Of a stretch of DNA of 20,851 nt, positions 14,815 through 20,851 are shown one piece after another. How positions within the stretch are numbered: the first letter of the stretch is position 1; the number at the start of each line of letters is the position of its first letter. The DNA is taken from assembly GCA_023450745.1 (NCBI GenBank), contig JAEXGR010000063.1, forward strand, positions 1 through 20,851. Reading direction: 5' to 3'. The notes below the pieces were generated by a model, which was not told where the DNA came from, did no database searches, and worked only from the letters and a program-made list of their open reading frames with translations. The DNA comes from Synergistota bacterium. Lineage in GTDB: Bacteria > Synergistota > Synergistia > Synergistales > Synergistaceae. The position numbers and the translations under genes are program-made.

Positions 14815-16377
14815 TTGAAACGAATCACCGAAAGGTTTTTTGTACTGTTGTTTTGCGCTCTTTTGTTTACCGGCGCCGCCGAGGCGGGGAATTTTACGGA
14901 ATTGCAGGATGCGATTTCCCAAACGGCGGCTGGCGGCGTCCTTAGTCTTTCCGGCGACTATACCTACGACTTGTCCGCCGATGCCGCGATCTCGGCGGAT
15001 GGAATCATTATCGACAAAGCGATTACGATCGATGGCGGCGGCTATGCGGTAGACGCGATCGGAGCCGTGCGTATCTTCAAAGTAACTGGAAACAACGTGG
15101 CCTTTAAGAATCTCACGATTACAAAAGGCGGTTCCGCGGCAAGCGGCGGCGGCGTATATATCGATCAGGCCCTGACCGTCAGCTTTGAGAATGTAAAGGT
15201 CACGAAGTGCGGCTCTGAAAAAGGAACCCACACTCGCGACGGCGGCGCGGCGCTCTTCATCGATTCAAAGGCCAACGTTACCTTCACTGACTGCGAGATC
15301 AGCGACAACACCGGCAAAGACAGGGCCGGCGGTATTTACCTCAAAGGAAACGCCGTCATGACGAACACGAAGATAACCGGTAACTCAAGCGGTTCGCGCG
15401 GCGGCGGCCTTTACGTGGACCCCGGCTATACCGCGCCTGAGCGCGGTGGCGACTGGGGCGGCAACGTCAAAATGTACAACTGCCTGGTCATGAACAACAA
15501 AGGCGGCCGCGGCGGCGGAATCTACGTCAACACGGAGAATGACAAACTCAACGTCTTCGAGAACTGCACCATCGCCAGCAACGACGTATCTTCAAACGGT
15601 ATCGGCAACGGCGGCGGCATTCTCTTCTATAACGCTCATGCGAAGCTGACGAACTGCACCATTATCGGCAACAAGGCTAAGTACGGCGGCGGCTTCATCC
15701 TCGACGTCCTCTCCAAGCTGGAGATCATAAACTGCACCATGTCCGGCAACACGGCGACAATGAGCGGCGCGGGCCTTTACGCGCACGACGGCTCGCACAA
15801 CACCGACACGATGAAAGCGGTCGGCACGGCTAACTTCATGGGTTGCGTGATTGCAGGCAACAAATTGGCCGACGGCACGGCGCAGGACGTAAGCGTCCAC
15901 TACTCTGACAACACGGACAAAGACCCAAATCCAGCACTGGGGCCGTGGGTCGCGCGTTACGACGGTAATTTCGTCAGCGGCGGATATAACGTCCTTGGCA
16001 CAGTTGACCTTACGAAGCCGGATGGCGTGTCGGAAGACGTGACGATTACGCTTGCGGATTCGGACGTGAAAGACGCCGTTGCGAACGAGGTTCTTGTTTA
16101 TGAGGGCGGCATCCCCGCGCTGAAGGACAACGGCGGTTCCGTACCGACGGCGGCGCTCGCCGACAAGAGCGCGGCTCTGGAGATCATACCGGCCGGAACC
16201 GCTTGGATTCCGGCGGCGGACGCCCGCGGCGTATCCCGTCCGCAGGGACCGAAGGCCGATGCCGGAGCTTATGAGAAACAGGTTGACGGCGGCTCCTCAA
16301 GCGGCTGCAGCACCGCCTCCTTCCCGCTTTTGCTGCTGGCGTTCGGCGGCGCGGCGGTCTTTTTCCGGAAGAGATAA
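14815..16377 (+). CDS. Secreted beta-helix protein with Synerg-CTERM sorting signal
   Basis: A 520-residue exported protein. Residues 1-24 form a signal peptide (MKRITERF, then hydrophobic LLFCALLFTG, cleavage probably after AEA). Residues about 50-380 contain parallel beta-helix rungs with recurrent GGGVYID, GGIYLKG, GGGLYVD, GGGIYVN and GGGILFY turns, as in polymorphic outer-membrane/pectate-lyase-like repeats. Residues about 425-490 match a choice-of-anchor Q type end (LKDNGGSVPTAALADKSAA ... DARGVSRPQGPKADAGAYE). The C-terminus is a Ser/Gly linker, GC, a hydrophobic span and FFRKR, the tripartite Synerg-CTERM signal of Synergistota. The start is TTG, chosen because AGGAGG lies seven bases before it. 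It is probably surface-attached. No catalytic residues are recognised, so an adhesin or glycan-binding role is only a guess. Confidence 0.85.
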   Translation: MKRITERFFVLLFCALLFTGAAEAGNFTELQDAISQTAAGGVLSLSGDYTYDLSADAAISADGIIIDKAITIDGGGYAVDAIGAVRIFKVTGNNVAFKNLTITKGGSAASGGGVYIDQALTVSFENVKVTKCGSEKGTHTRDGGAALFIDSKANVTFTDCEISDNTGKDRAGGIYLKGNAVMTNTKITGNSSGSRGGGLYVDPGYTAPERGGDWGGNVKMYNCLVMNNKGGRGGGIYVNTENDKLNVFENCTIASNDVSSNGIGNGGGILFYNAHAKLTNCTIIGNKAKYGGGFILDVLSKLEIINCTMSGNTATMSGAGLYAHDGSHNTDTMKAVGTANFMGCVIAGNKLADGTAQDVSVHYSDNTDKDPNPALGPWVARYDGNFVSGGYNVLGTVDLTKPDGVSEDVTITLADSDVKDAVANEVLVYEGGIPALKDNGGSVPTAALADKSAALEIIPAGTAWIPAADARGVSRPQGPKADAGAYEKQVDGGSSSGCSTASFPLLLLAFGGAAVFFRKR

Positions 16378-16416
16378 CGCCAGGCGGCGCTAAATAGCAA
16401 AAATCCCGGCATAAAA

Positions 16417-16450
16417 CGTGGCGACCCCCCGAAAGGGAAGGGCCGCCATG
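16417..16450. terminator. Possible bidirectional terminator between converging genes
   Basis: GTGGCG-ACCC pairs with GGGC-CGCCAT with one internal mismatch, and an inner CCC-GAAA-GGG caps it. Short T-runs follow on both strands (TTTAT on plus, TTTTAT on minus). It lies between the end of the beta-helix gene and the end of the ACT-domain gene. Confidence 0.55.
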
Positions 16451-16475
16451 TTTATGGAGATCTGCCGATAGGGTC

Positions 16476-16931
16476 TTACAGGTTGTAGATGTCTTCCTGG
16501 GCGACGATGCCGATGCCGTCCGCGGCGAGCAGCGCCACCGCCTTGTCGATATTTTTATCGGCGACGCGGAAGACCATATAGGCGCCCTGATCCTTGCGCG
16601 TGGTGAAGGCGTAGGTGTATTCAAGGTTGATCTCGCCCGCCCTGAGTATCTCCAGGATGTGGTAAAGGGCGCCCGGCTCGTCTGATACGGCGACGGCGAG
16701 CACCGGCGTCACCGCCGAGATGCTTCCGGCCTCGCTGAGCACCCGCTGCGCCTTGTCGGGATCGCTGACGATCGTGCGCAGCACTCCGAAGTCGGCGGCC
16801 TCGGCGAGCGAGAGCGCGCGCATGTCGATGCCGTTCGCGCGCAGGAGTTCTACGAACTCCGCCAGTTTCCCCGGTTTATTTTCTACAAAGACGGAAATCT
16901 GCTTGACTGTCATGGTCTTTTCCCCCTTCAT
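16476..16931 (-). CDS. Tandem ACT-domain amino-acid-binding protein
   Basis: A 151-residue protein made of two ACT domains: about residues 8-75 (VKQISVFVENKPGKLAEFVE, then NGIDMRALSLAEAADFGVLR) and 80-148 (VLAVAVSDEPGALYHILEIL, then INLEYTYAFTT). The ENKPGKLAE and SDEPGALYH turns are classical ACT ligand-binding loops. No enzyme domain is attached, so it is likely a stand-alone amino-acid sensor. Such two-ACT proteins are often found beside phenylacetate-CoA ligases, as here (about 100 bp downstream of paaK, same strand), which suggests control of aryl-acid/aromatic amino-acid metabolism. The start at 16931 has AAGGAGG nine bases upstream; the ATG at 16913 with AAGGGGG is an alternative giving 145 residues. 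Confidence 0.9.
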   Translation of the reverse strand: MKGEKTMTVKQISVFVENKPGKLAEFVELLRANGIDMRALSLAEAADFGVLRTIVSDPDKAQRVLSEAGSISAVTPVLAVAVSDEPGALYHILEILRAGEINLEYTYAFTTRKDQGAYMVFRVADKNIDKAVALLAADGIGIVAQEDIYNL

Positions 16932-17028
16932 TGTGTAATTCCTCCTTCTATTATAATCAAAAATTCTTTATATCCCTACGGATAATCTATTATTGTATTC
17001 GGCGCGGCGTTTCGGATGTTTCCGCCGA

Positions 17029-18336
17029 TTAATAGAGCTTGCGCTTGTCGATGACGCGCACCGCTTTGCCCTCGCTGCGCGGGATGCTCTTCGGCTCCAC
17101 GAGGTGCACGTTGGCGTATATTCCGAGGAAGCCTTTGAGGGCGTTTATGAGCGCTTTTTCACGCTTGGTGATATCGCTGAGCGTGTCGCTGAACGTATCC
17201 TGGTTCATCTCAACGTTGATGTCGAAGGTGTCGCTGTTGTTGACGCGGTCCACCAGGATCTGGTAGTTCGGCGAATATCCGTTGTCGATGAGCACCGTCT
17301 CTATCTGCGACGGGAAGACGTTGACGCCCTTGATGATGAGCATGTCGTCGCTGCGGCCCATCGGTTTTGCCATGCGGACGTGGGTGCGGCCGCAGGAGCA
17401 TTTTTCGTGAGAGAGTACGCAGATGTCGCGCGTGCGGTAGCGAATCATCGGGAAGGCCTCTTTGTTCACGGAGGTGAAGACGAGCTCGCCTTTTTCGCCG
17501 TCGGGGAGCACTTCGCCGGTCTTGGGGTTGATGATCTCGGCGATGAACTGGTCCTCGCAGAGGTGCATGCCGCGCTGCTCACAGCACTCATAGCTGACTC
17601 CGGGGCCCTCGAGCTCCGTGAGGCCGTAGATGTCGTAGGCCTTGATGCCGAGTTTTTTCTCGATGTCATGACGCATCTCTTCGCTCCAGGCTTCCGCGCC
17701 GAAGATGCCCGCCTTGAGCTTTATAGTATCCTGAAGCCCCCTTTCGACGATGGTCTCGCCGAGATAGGCGGCGTATGACGGGGTGCAGCAGAGGATCGTC
17801 GAGCCCAGGTCCTGCATGAACTGTATCTGGCGGTCCGTCGAGCCGGACGACATCGGCAGCGTGAGGGAGCCGAGCTTGTGCGAGCCGCCGTTGAGTCCCG
17901 CGCCGCCGGTGAAGAGGCCGTAGCCGTAGGAGACGTGTACCACGTCGTCTTTGGTGCCGCCGGCCGCCACGATCGCGCGCGCGCAGCAGTCATCCCAGGC
18001 GTCGATATCATGCTGGGTGTAGAAGGCGATGACGCGCTTGCCGGTTGTGCCGCTCGTCGACTGGATGCGGACGCATTCGGAGAGGGGCTTGCAGAGCAAT
18101 CCGTAAGGATAGGCCTCGCGGAGGTCGTCTTTGCAGATGAAGGGAAGCTTGTGAAGGTCGTCGACGCTCTTGACGTCCTCGGGCCTGACGCCGTGTTCCT
18201 CCATCTTTTTCCGGTAATAGGGCGAATTCTCATAGGCGTGCCTGACGGTCTTTACAAGTCCTTCGCTCTGCCATTCTCTGATCTGTTCGCGCGGCGCGCA
18301 TTCGACTTCAGGCTGGTAGTAATTCTGTTTCTCCAT
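17029..18336 (-). CDS. paaK: Phenylacetate-CoA ligase (PaaK-type)
   Basis: A 435-residue PaaK-family ligase, the usual length. The P-loop STSGTTGK is at 93-100, YGLTELEGPG at 237-246, the PaaK-typical MIRYRTRD and CSCG strings near 296-316, GRSDDMLIIKGVNVFPSQ at 327-344, and a C-terminal catalytic lysine K424 in SEGK. It converts phenylacetate or a related aryl acid plus ATP and CoA to aryl-CoA. In anaerobes these enzymes pair with indolepyruvate:ferredoxin oxidoreductase, either in aromatic amino-acid fermentation or in reverse for synthesis; that partner is not in the window. The start at 18336 (MEKQNYY) has AAAGGA at a workable distance; an ATG nine bases earlier is too close to it. A leader with a peptide ORF and terminator precedes the gene. 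Confidence 0.93.
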   Translation of the reverse strand: MEKQNYYQPEVECAPREQIREWQSEGLVKTVRHAYENSPYYRKKMEEHGVRPEDVKSVDDLHKLPFICKDDLREAYPYGLLCKPLSECVRIQSTSGTTGKRVIAFYTQHDIDAWDDCCARAIVAAGGTKDDVVHVSYGYGLFTGGAGLNGGSHKLGSLTLPMSSGSTDRQIQFMQDLGSTILCCTPSYAAYLGETIVERGLQDTIKLKAGIFGAEAWSEEMRHDIEKKLGIKAYDIYGLTELEGPGVSYECCEQRGMHLCEDQFIAEIINPKTGEVLPDGEKGELVFTSVNKEAFPMIRYRTRDICVLSHEKCSCGRTHVRMAKPMGRSDDMLIIKGVNVFPSQIETVLIDNGYSPNYQILVDRVNNSDTFDINVEMNQDTFSDTLSDITKREKALINALKGFLGIYANVHLVEPKSIPRSEGKAVRVIDKRKLY

Positions 18337-18401
18337 TGTTCTCATTTCCTTTCTCGGGGCTTTCCCAAATGTTTTTTAAATCCATGCCGCCTTCGGGCAG
18401 C

Positions 18402-18436
18402 AAAAAAGCAGGGCTCGCAAACAGCGGGCCCTGCTT
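18402..18436 (-). terminator. Attenuator-like intrinsic terminator upstream of paaK
   Basis: On the minus strand AAGCAGGGC pairs with GCCCTGCTT, with an inner CGC/GCG around a TTT-containing loop, followed by a T-run. It lies 66 bases before the paaK start and after a short leader ORF, so it must be bypassed for paaK to be transcribed. Confidence 0.85.
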
Positions 18437-18483
18437 CAACGACATATACGCGGTGCGTAGATTCAAGTGACGCTATCTATGAA

Positions 18484-18585
18484 TCATGCAGTCTTCGCGC
18501 AGATCCCGTGAAGAGGACCCGCGCCGATAAAGGAGAACTGTGTGACACGACTGTCAAGCGATGTCTTTGATGTTTTATTCGTCAT
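18484..18585 (-). CDS. Putative 33-residue leader peptide of paaK
   Basis: The ATG at 18585 has GGGAGG nine bases upstream and opens a 33-codon frame ending TGA at 18484. The peptide begins MTNKTSKTSLDSRVTQ and continues FSFIGAGPLHGICAKTA. It lies wholly inside the paaK leader, about 50 bases before the terminator. Codons for F17 and F19 sit at the start of a hairpin (GGTCC with GGATC, extended by CGCG/CGCG), and a second hairpin GATTCA/TGAATC follows the stop. This is the arrangement of a translation-coupled attenuator. Only two Phe codons are present, so phenylalanine sensing is uncertain. It could also be a chance ORF. Confidence 0.45.
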   Translation of the reverse strand: MTNKTSKTSLDSRVTQFSFIGAGPLHGICAKTA

Positions 18586-18638
18586 GTCCCATTGCCTCCC
18601 CTCTGATATTTCACGTTCGTTGTCTTTCAACGAATGAG

Positions 18639-18667
18639 ATTTTAGATACAAAAGCCGATATTGTCAA
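18639..18667 (-). promoter_or_regulatory. Promoter of the paaK leader
   Basis: On the minus strand a perfect TTGACA (18662-18667) and TAAAAT (18639-18644) are separated by 17 bases. The predicted RNA would begin just before a perfect 7-bp hairpin (TTCGTTG/CAACGAA, 18616-18634), some 300 bases upstream of paaK. Confidence 0.8.
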
Positions 18668-18803
18668 CTCCCTTAAGTGAATAAACCGGCGGTTTGTCAA
18701 TTGCAAAAGTAAATGGTTTTCTTTGCCCCAAATACGCGGCGCCCGTGTTTATTTACGTACTATGAAATATTTTCAAAATATTACCGTTGTATTTAGAAAA
18801 TAA

Positions 18804-18829
18804 TTCATTAATTCATACATTCATTAATT
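18804..18829 (+). repeat. Direct repeat upstream of the DGR promoter
   Basis: TTCATTAATT occurs at 18804-18813 and again at 18820-18829, with a partial TTCAT between. The second copy touches the candidate -35 box at 18828. The surrounding 18668-18896 stretch is very AT-rich and otherwise holds no gene. An operator is possible but unproven. Confidence 0.35.
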
Positions 18830-18857
18830 GACTTAAGTTTTATATATGTGTTAATGT
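18828..18857 (+). promoter_or_regulatory. Candidate promoter of the DGR
   Basis: TTGACT (18828-18833) and TAATGT (18852-18857) are separated by 18 bases, about 55 bases upstream of avd. This would start a transcript covering avd, the template repeat and the reverse transcriptase. Confidence 0.45.
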
Positions 18858-18911
18858 ATGCTCATAGTTGGTTTTACATATAAAATTAAAAAATAGATGG
18901 TGCAGTGTCAG

Positions 18912-19310
18912 ATGGTGGGGAAAAAAAGCGAACTGACGATCATAACAAAGGCCAAAGAGCTGACCGATTATATTTTTGCAGCGACGGAATCGTCCCCGAA
19001 GAAATATCGGTATACCTTTACGGCGAGACTCCAGAACAAATCTCTGGAGGTTGTCGAGACGCTTTACGCGGCGAACGACGTCTATATTGGCGGCGGTGAG
19101 TCTTCGAAGAGGTATGAAAGGCGCCTTGACCTGCAGCATAAAGCGCTTACGGACTTGAAAGTCATTGATTATCTGTCATTCGTGGCAAGCGAGCGGGGAT
19201 GTTTGCTCAAGAGACAATACGAACATCTTAGCGAGTTGATAAGCAATTGCTCTAATTTGTTGGGAGCATGGATAAACAGCGATAAAAAAAGATTCGCGTC
19301 CAGAACGTGA
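18912..19310 (+). CDS. avd: DGR accessory variability determinant (Avd)
   Basis: A 132-residue basic, all-helical protein of the four-helix-bundle (S23/TIGR02436-like) family that includes Bordetella phage Avd (128 residues). Family-like strings are SPKKYRYTFTARLQNKSLEV near the N-terminus and LLKRQYEHLSELIS ... LLGAWINS near the C-terminus. In characterised DGRs, pentameric Avd binds the reverse transcriptase and the template RNA and is required for cDNA synthesis. Position supports the call: it lies just upstream of the template repeat and the reverse transcriptase, on the same strand. The start is uncertain. ATG 18912 has a weak GGTG upstream; ATG 18897 would add five residues and also lacks a ribosome site. 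Confidence 0.9.
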   Translation: MVGKKSELTIITKAKELTDYIFAATESSPKKYRYTFTARLQNKSLEVVETLYAANDVYIGGGESSKRYERRLDLQHKALTDLKVIDYLSFVASERGCLLKRQYEHLSELISNCSNLLGAWINSDKKRFASRT

Positions 19311-19342
19311 TTTTTTATAGTTTGGGGACAGGGTTAAAAAAG

Positions 19343-19471
19343 GGCGGTTATTGGTGGCTTCGTTCCCCCGGCAACAACGTAAACTAAGCGTCAAACGTCA
19401 ATAACGACGGCAACCTCAACAATAACAACGTTAACAATGGGGCTGTCGGCCTTCGTCCGGATCTGCCTTAA
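19343..19471 (+). repeat. DGR template repeat (TR)
   Basis: Read from 19343, this non-coding segment would translate GGYWWLRSPGNNVN, stop, ASNVNNDGNLNNNNVNN, then GAVGLRPDLP and TAA at 19469. That is the C-terminal end of a C-type-lectin-fold DGR target. Between 19373 and 19438, 31 of 66 bases are adenine, with 13 of 22 codons being AAY, the substrate for adenine-specific mutagenesis. The 3' part (19439-19460) is 22 bases without adenine and GC-rich, as expected of the initiation-of-mutagenic-homing end. It lies between avd and the reverse transcriptase. Exact borders need the cognate variable repeat, which is not in the window. Confidence 0.93.
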
Positions 19472-19684
19472 CTGCGTGAAACTAGGCCCAAGGGGGCGAG
19501 TCGGTGCGTAAGGCAAAGGAATCCTGTTCCTTTCCCGGCAGATGGATAAAGCAAAGCTCCTAATGCGGGGATAAACACATACCGCGGAGAGAACGGACAT
19601 AAGAAACAGCTATTTTCGTTTTCATATGAATTTTGATTACAGTACTTCAGAATTCTTCCGCGGTGAATTTTATTTTTTGTGATC
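19472..19684 (+). ncRNA. DGR RNA spacer downstream of the template repeat
   Basis: In the Bordetella DGR the segment between TR and reverse transcriptase is part of the functional RNA, folds, and provides the primer for cDNA synthesis. Here the 213 bases contain a perfect hairpin AAAGGAA/TTCCTTT (19515-19533) and a long-range pair ACCGCGGA (19581-19588) with TCCGCGGT (19657-19664). There is no convincing ORF. The role is inferred from position and family knowledge. Confidence 0.55.
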
Positions 19685-19695
19685 GGAGGTGATAT

Positions 19696-20733
19696 ATGAC
19701 GACAGATTACGAGAAAATGTCTTCCTTTGAGAGTCTCATGCAGGCTCACAAAGCTGCGAGACAGGGCAAGCGCTGTAAAACCGAGGTAATACTCTTTGAG
19801 ATGAATCTGGCACAAAGTCTCTGGCAGCTTAAAAGAGCTTTAGACGACAGAACATACAAAATAAGCGGGTATTATCGGTTTAAAATCCACGATCCGAAAG
19901 AGAGAAACATAGACGCGCTGCACTACAGAGACAGAGTCGTTCAGCACGCGCTTTGCGACCAGATACTCTGGCCGCTTCTTGAAAACCGTATGATATATGA
20001 CAATGCCGCCTCAAGAAAGGGAAAGGGAACCTCATTTGCGATAGACCGCCTCTCTTGTTTTTTAAGGGAACATTACAAGAGCCATGGTGCGCACGGATAT
20101 TTTCTGAAAGCCGATTTCAGCAGATATTTTATGAGCATATCGCATACGGTCCTGAAGACAAAGATGCGAAAAGTGCTGGCTGACGACGAGGTATACGGAC
20201 TGGTTTGCGGCATAATCGACAGCTTCTCCCCCGGGGTACCGCTGGGAAACCAGACGAGCCAGTGTTTTGGGGTCTATTACCCGGACAGCATGGACCGGAT
20301 AATAAAAGAAGACTGGCGCGCAAAATATTACACGCGGTACATGGACGACGGCGTAATCGTGCATCACGACAGGGAATTCCTCAAGGATTGCCTTGCGGCT
20401 ATGAGAGATCATGCTGAAAATGTATTGAAGCTTCAATTCAACAAAAAGACTCAGATATTTCCAATATCTAACGGAGTGGACTATCTCGGTTTCCACTTTT
20501 ATCTCACGGATACGGGGAAAGTTGTTCGTAAACTGAGGAGGCAGTCGAAGAAGCGCTTTGGGGGTAAGCTGAAGGAAATCGCCGCAAAATACTATAACAA
20601 CGAAATGGATTATGCGGCGGTGAAATCCCATCTGGCGGGTTTTAGGGGGCACCTTGGCCAGGGGCACACATACTCGTTAAAGCGTCGGCTGCTTGAGAAT
20701 ACGGACATGCTCAACTTTATTGACGAAATATAA
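19696..20733 (+). CDS. DGR reverse transcriptase
   Basis: A 345-residue reverse transcriptase. Catalytic aspartates are D140 in LKADFSRYF and D217/D218 in YMDD (215-218). Motif 4 is LGNQTSQ (183-189), the DGR signature that replaces the QGxxxSP of retroviral and group II intron enzymes and is linked to low fidelity opposite adenine. YLGFHFYL at about 263-270 matches the following RT motif. There is no maturase/X extension or endonuclease domain, so it is not a group II intron protein. It copies the adenine-rich TR RNA with Avd. GGAGG lies six bases before the ATG, within a near-perfect anti-16S match. It appears complete and active. The next gene starts 14 bases after its stop. Confidence 0.95.
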   Translation: MTTDYEKMSSFESLMQAHKAARQGKRCKTEVILFEMNLAQSLWQLKRALDDRTYKISGYYRFKIHDPKERNIDALHYRDRVVQHALCDQILWPLLENRMIYDNAASRKGKGTSFAIDRLSCFLREHYKSHGAHGYFLKADFSRYFMSISHTVLKTKMRKVLADDEVYGLVCGIIDSFSPGVPLGNQTSQCFGVYYPDSMDRIIKEDWRAKYYTRYMDDGVIVHHDREFLKDCLAAMRDHAENVLKLQFNKKTQIFPISNGVDYLGFHFYLTDTGKVVRKLRRQSKKRFGGKLKEIAAKYYNNEMDYAAVKSHLAGFRGHLGQGHTYSLKRRLLENTDMLNFIDEI

Positions 20734-20747
20734 AGGAGATGGAAAAA

Positions 20748-20851
20748 GTGAAAAGAACGAAAAGAATTCTGATGTTGTTATGCGCGGCGGCGTTATTAAT
20801 GGTGCCTGTGCTGCCCGCGATGGCGCTGACAAGCGCGGACGTCGTCTATTA
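20748..20851 (+). CDS. Secreted protein, N-terminus only (cut by window edge)
   Basis: A GTG start at 20748 with AAGGAG nine bases upstream opens a frame that runs off the window. The 34 visible residues form a signal peptide: basic KRTKRI, hydrophobic LMLLCAAALLMVPVLP, and likely cleavage after AMA. No lipobox is present. It begins 14 bases after the reverse transcriptase stop, so it is probably in the DGR transcript. DGR target proteins are often exported and encoded beside the RT, so this gene might carry the variable repeat; the visible part cannot show it. An in-frame ATG at 20739 sits too close to the ribosome site. Confidence 0.7.
   Translation, partial: MKRTKRILMLLCAAALLMVPVLPAMALTSADVVY

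Noticed and set aside
14815..16377. Beta-helix protein as the DGR target
   Set aside because: It has no YWWLRSPG/GLRP segment and no nucleotide match to the template repeat; its C-terminus is the sorting signal instead.
16941..16955. TATAAT on the minus strand as promoter of the ACT-domain gene
   Set aside because: It lies three bases before the AAGGAGG site, so transcription from it would start within or past the ribosome site; no fitting -35 box was seen.
18402..18600. paaK leader as a third T-box
   Set aside because: No GGTGGTACC-type antiterminator or stem I motifs were found; only a partial ACCGCG string occurs, inside a small perfect hairpin (TACGC-ACC-GCGTA).
18700..18730. Possible third, decayed MITE end (GCAAAAGTAAATGG then TTTGCCCCA)
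   Set aside because: Only a short stretch resembles the terminal repeat, with insertions. No partner repeat or target duplication was found.
19373..19438. Repetitive AAC-rich stretch as a CRISPR or simple tandem repeat
   Set aside because: There are no regular spacers or fixed period. The pattern is explained by AAY codons of a DGR template.
19696..20733. Reverse transcriptase of a group II intron, retron or Abi system
   Set aside because: The LGNQTSQ motif, absence of a maturase domain, and the adjacent Avd and adenine-rich template all point to a DGR.

Overview
The window looks like chromosomal DNA from a member of the phylum Synergistota (Synergistetes), probably an anaerobic amino-acid fermenter related to Cloacibacillus or Synergistes. 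The best taxonomic clue is the C-terminus of the secreted beta-helix protein at 14815-16377: Gly/Ser linker, a Gly-Cys pair, a hydrophobic stretch and a short basic tail, as in the Synerg-CTERM sorting signal. Three AMP-forming acid-CoA ligases and T-box leaders fit an amino-acid/organic-acid metabolism. The genus is inferred, not proven.

Layout. (1) 1-4472, minus strand: a T-box leader with a probable leucine specifier (CUC), then a LeuA-like protein that lacks the catalytic metal ligands, translationally coupled to an unusual fusion of a xylose-isomerase-like TIM barrel with an acyl-CoA ligase. (2) 4482-12217: a four-gene type I Wadjet defence operon (jetA-jetB-jetC-jetD, minus strand) and a decayed DtxR/MntR-type repressor, lying between two inverted copies of one non-autonomous, MITE-like element. 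Each copy has its own 9-10 bp target-site duplication. (3) 12444-14679, minus strand: tRNA-Thr(UGU) with its own promoter and terminator, and an acyl-CoA ligase behind a second T-box with a probable tyrosine specifier (UAC). (4) 14740-16377, plus strand: the secreted beta-helix protein. (5) 16476-18667, minus strand: a tandem ACT-domain protein and a PaaK-type aryl-CoA ligase. PaaK has a 300-nt leader holding a 33-codon leader ORF and an intrinsic terminator, which looks like an attenuator. (6) 18804-20851, plus strand: a diversity-generating retroelement (DGR) with an Avd accessory gene, an adenine-rich template repeat (TR), a structured spacer, a DGR reverse transcriptase, and the beginning of a secreted protein gene cut by the window edge.

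How the parts may work together. All three ligases have a leader that appears able to sense an amino acid or its tRNA (Leu T-box, Tyr T-box, peptide attenuator). T-boxes switch genes on when the tRNA is uncharged. The simplest inference is that these ligases activate branched-chain and aryl acids so that they can be carboxylated back to amino acids, rather than serving only fermentation. The Wadjet operon and the DGR are separate accessory modules: one acts against plasmids, the other diversifies a C-type-lectin-like protein whose variable repeat is not in this window. The DGR template encodes, in one frame, a typical lectin-fold C-terminus (YWWLRSPG ... GLRPDLP) with 13 AAY codons and an unexpected in-frame TAA.
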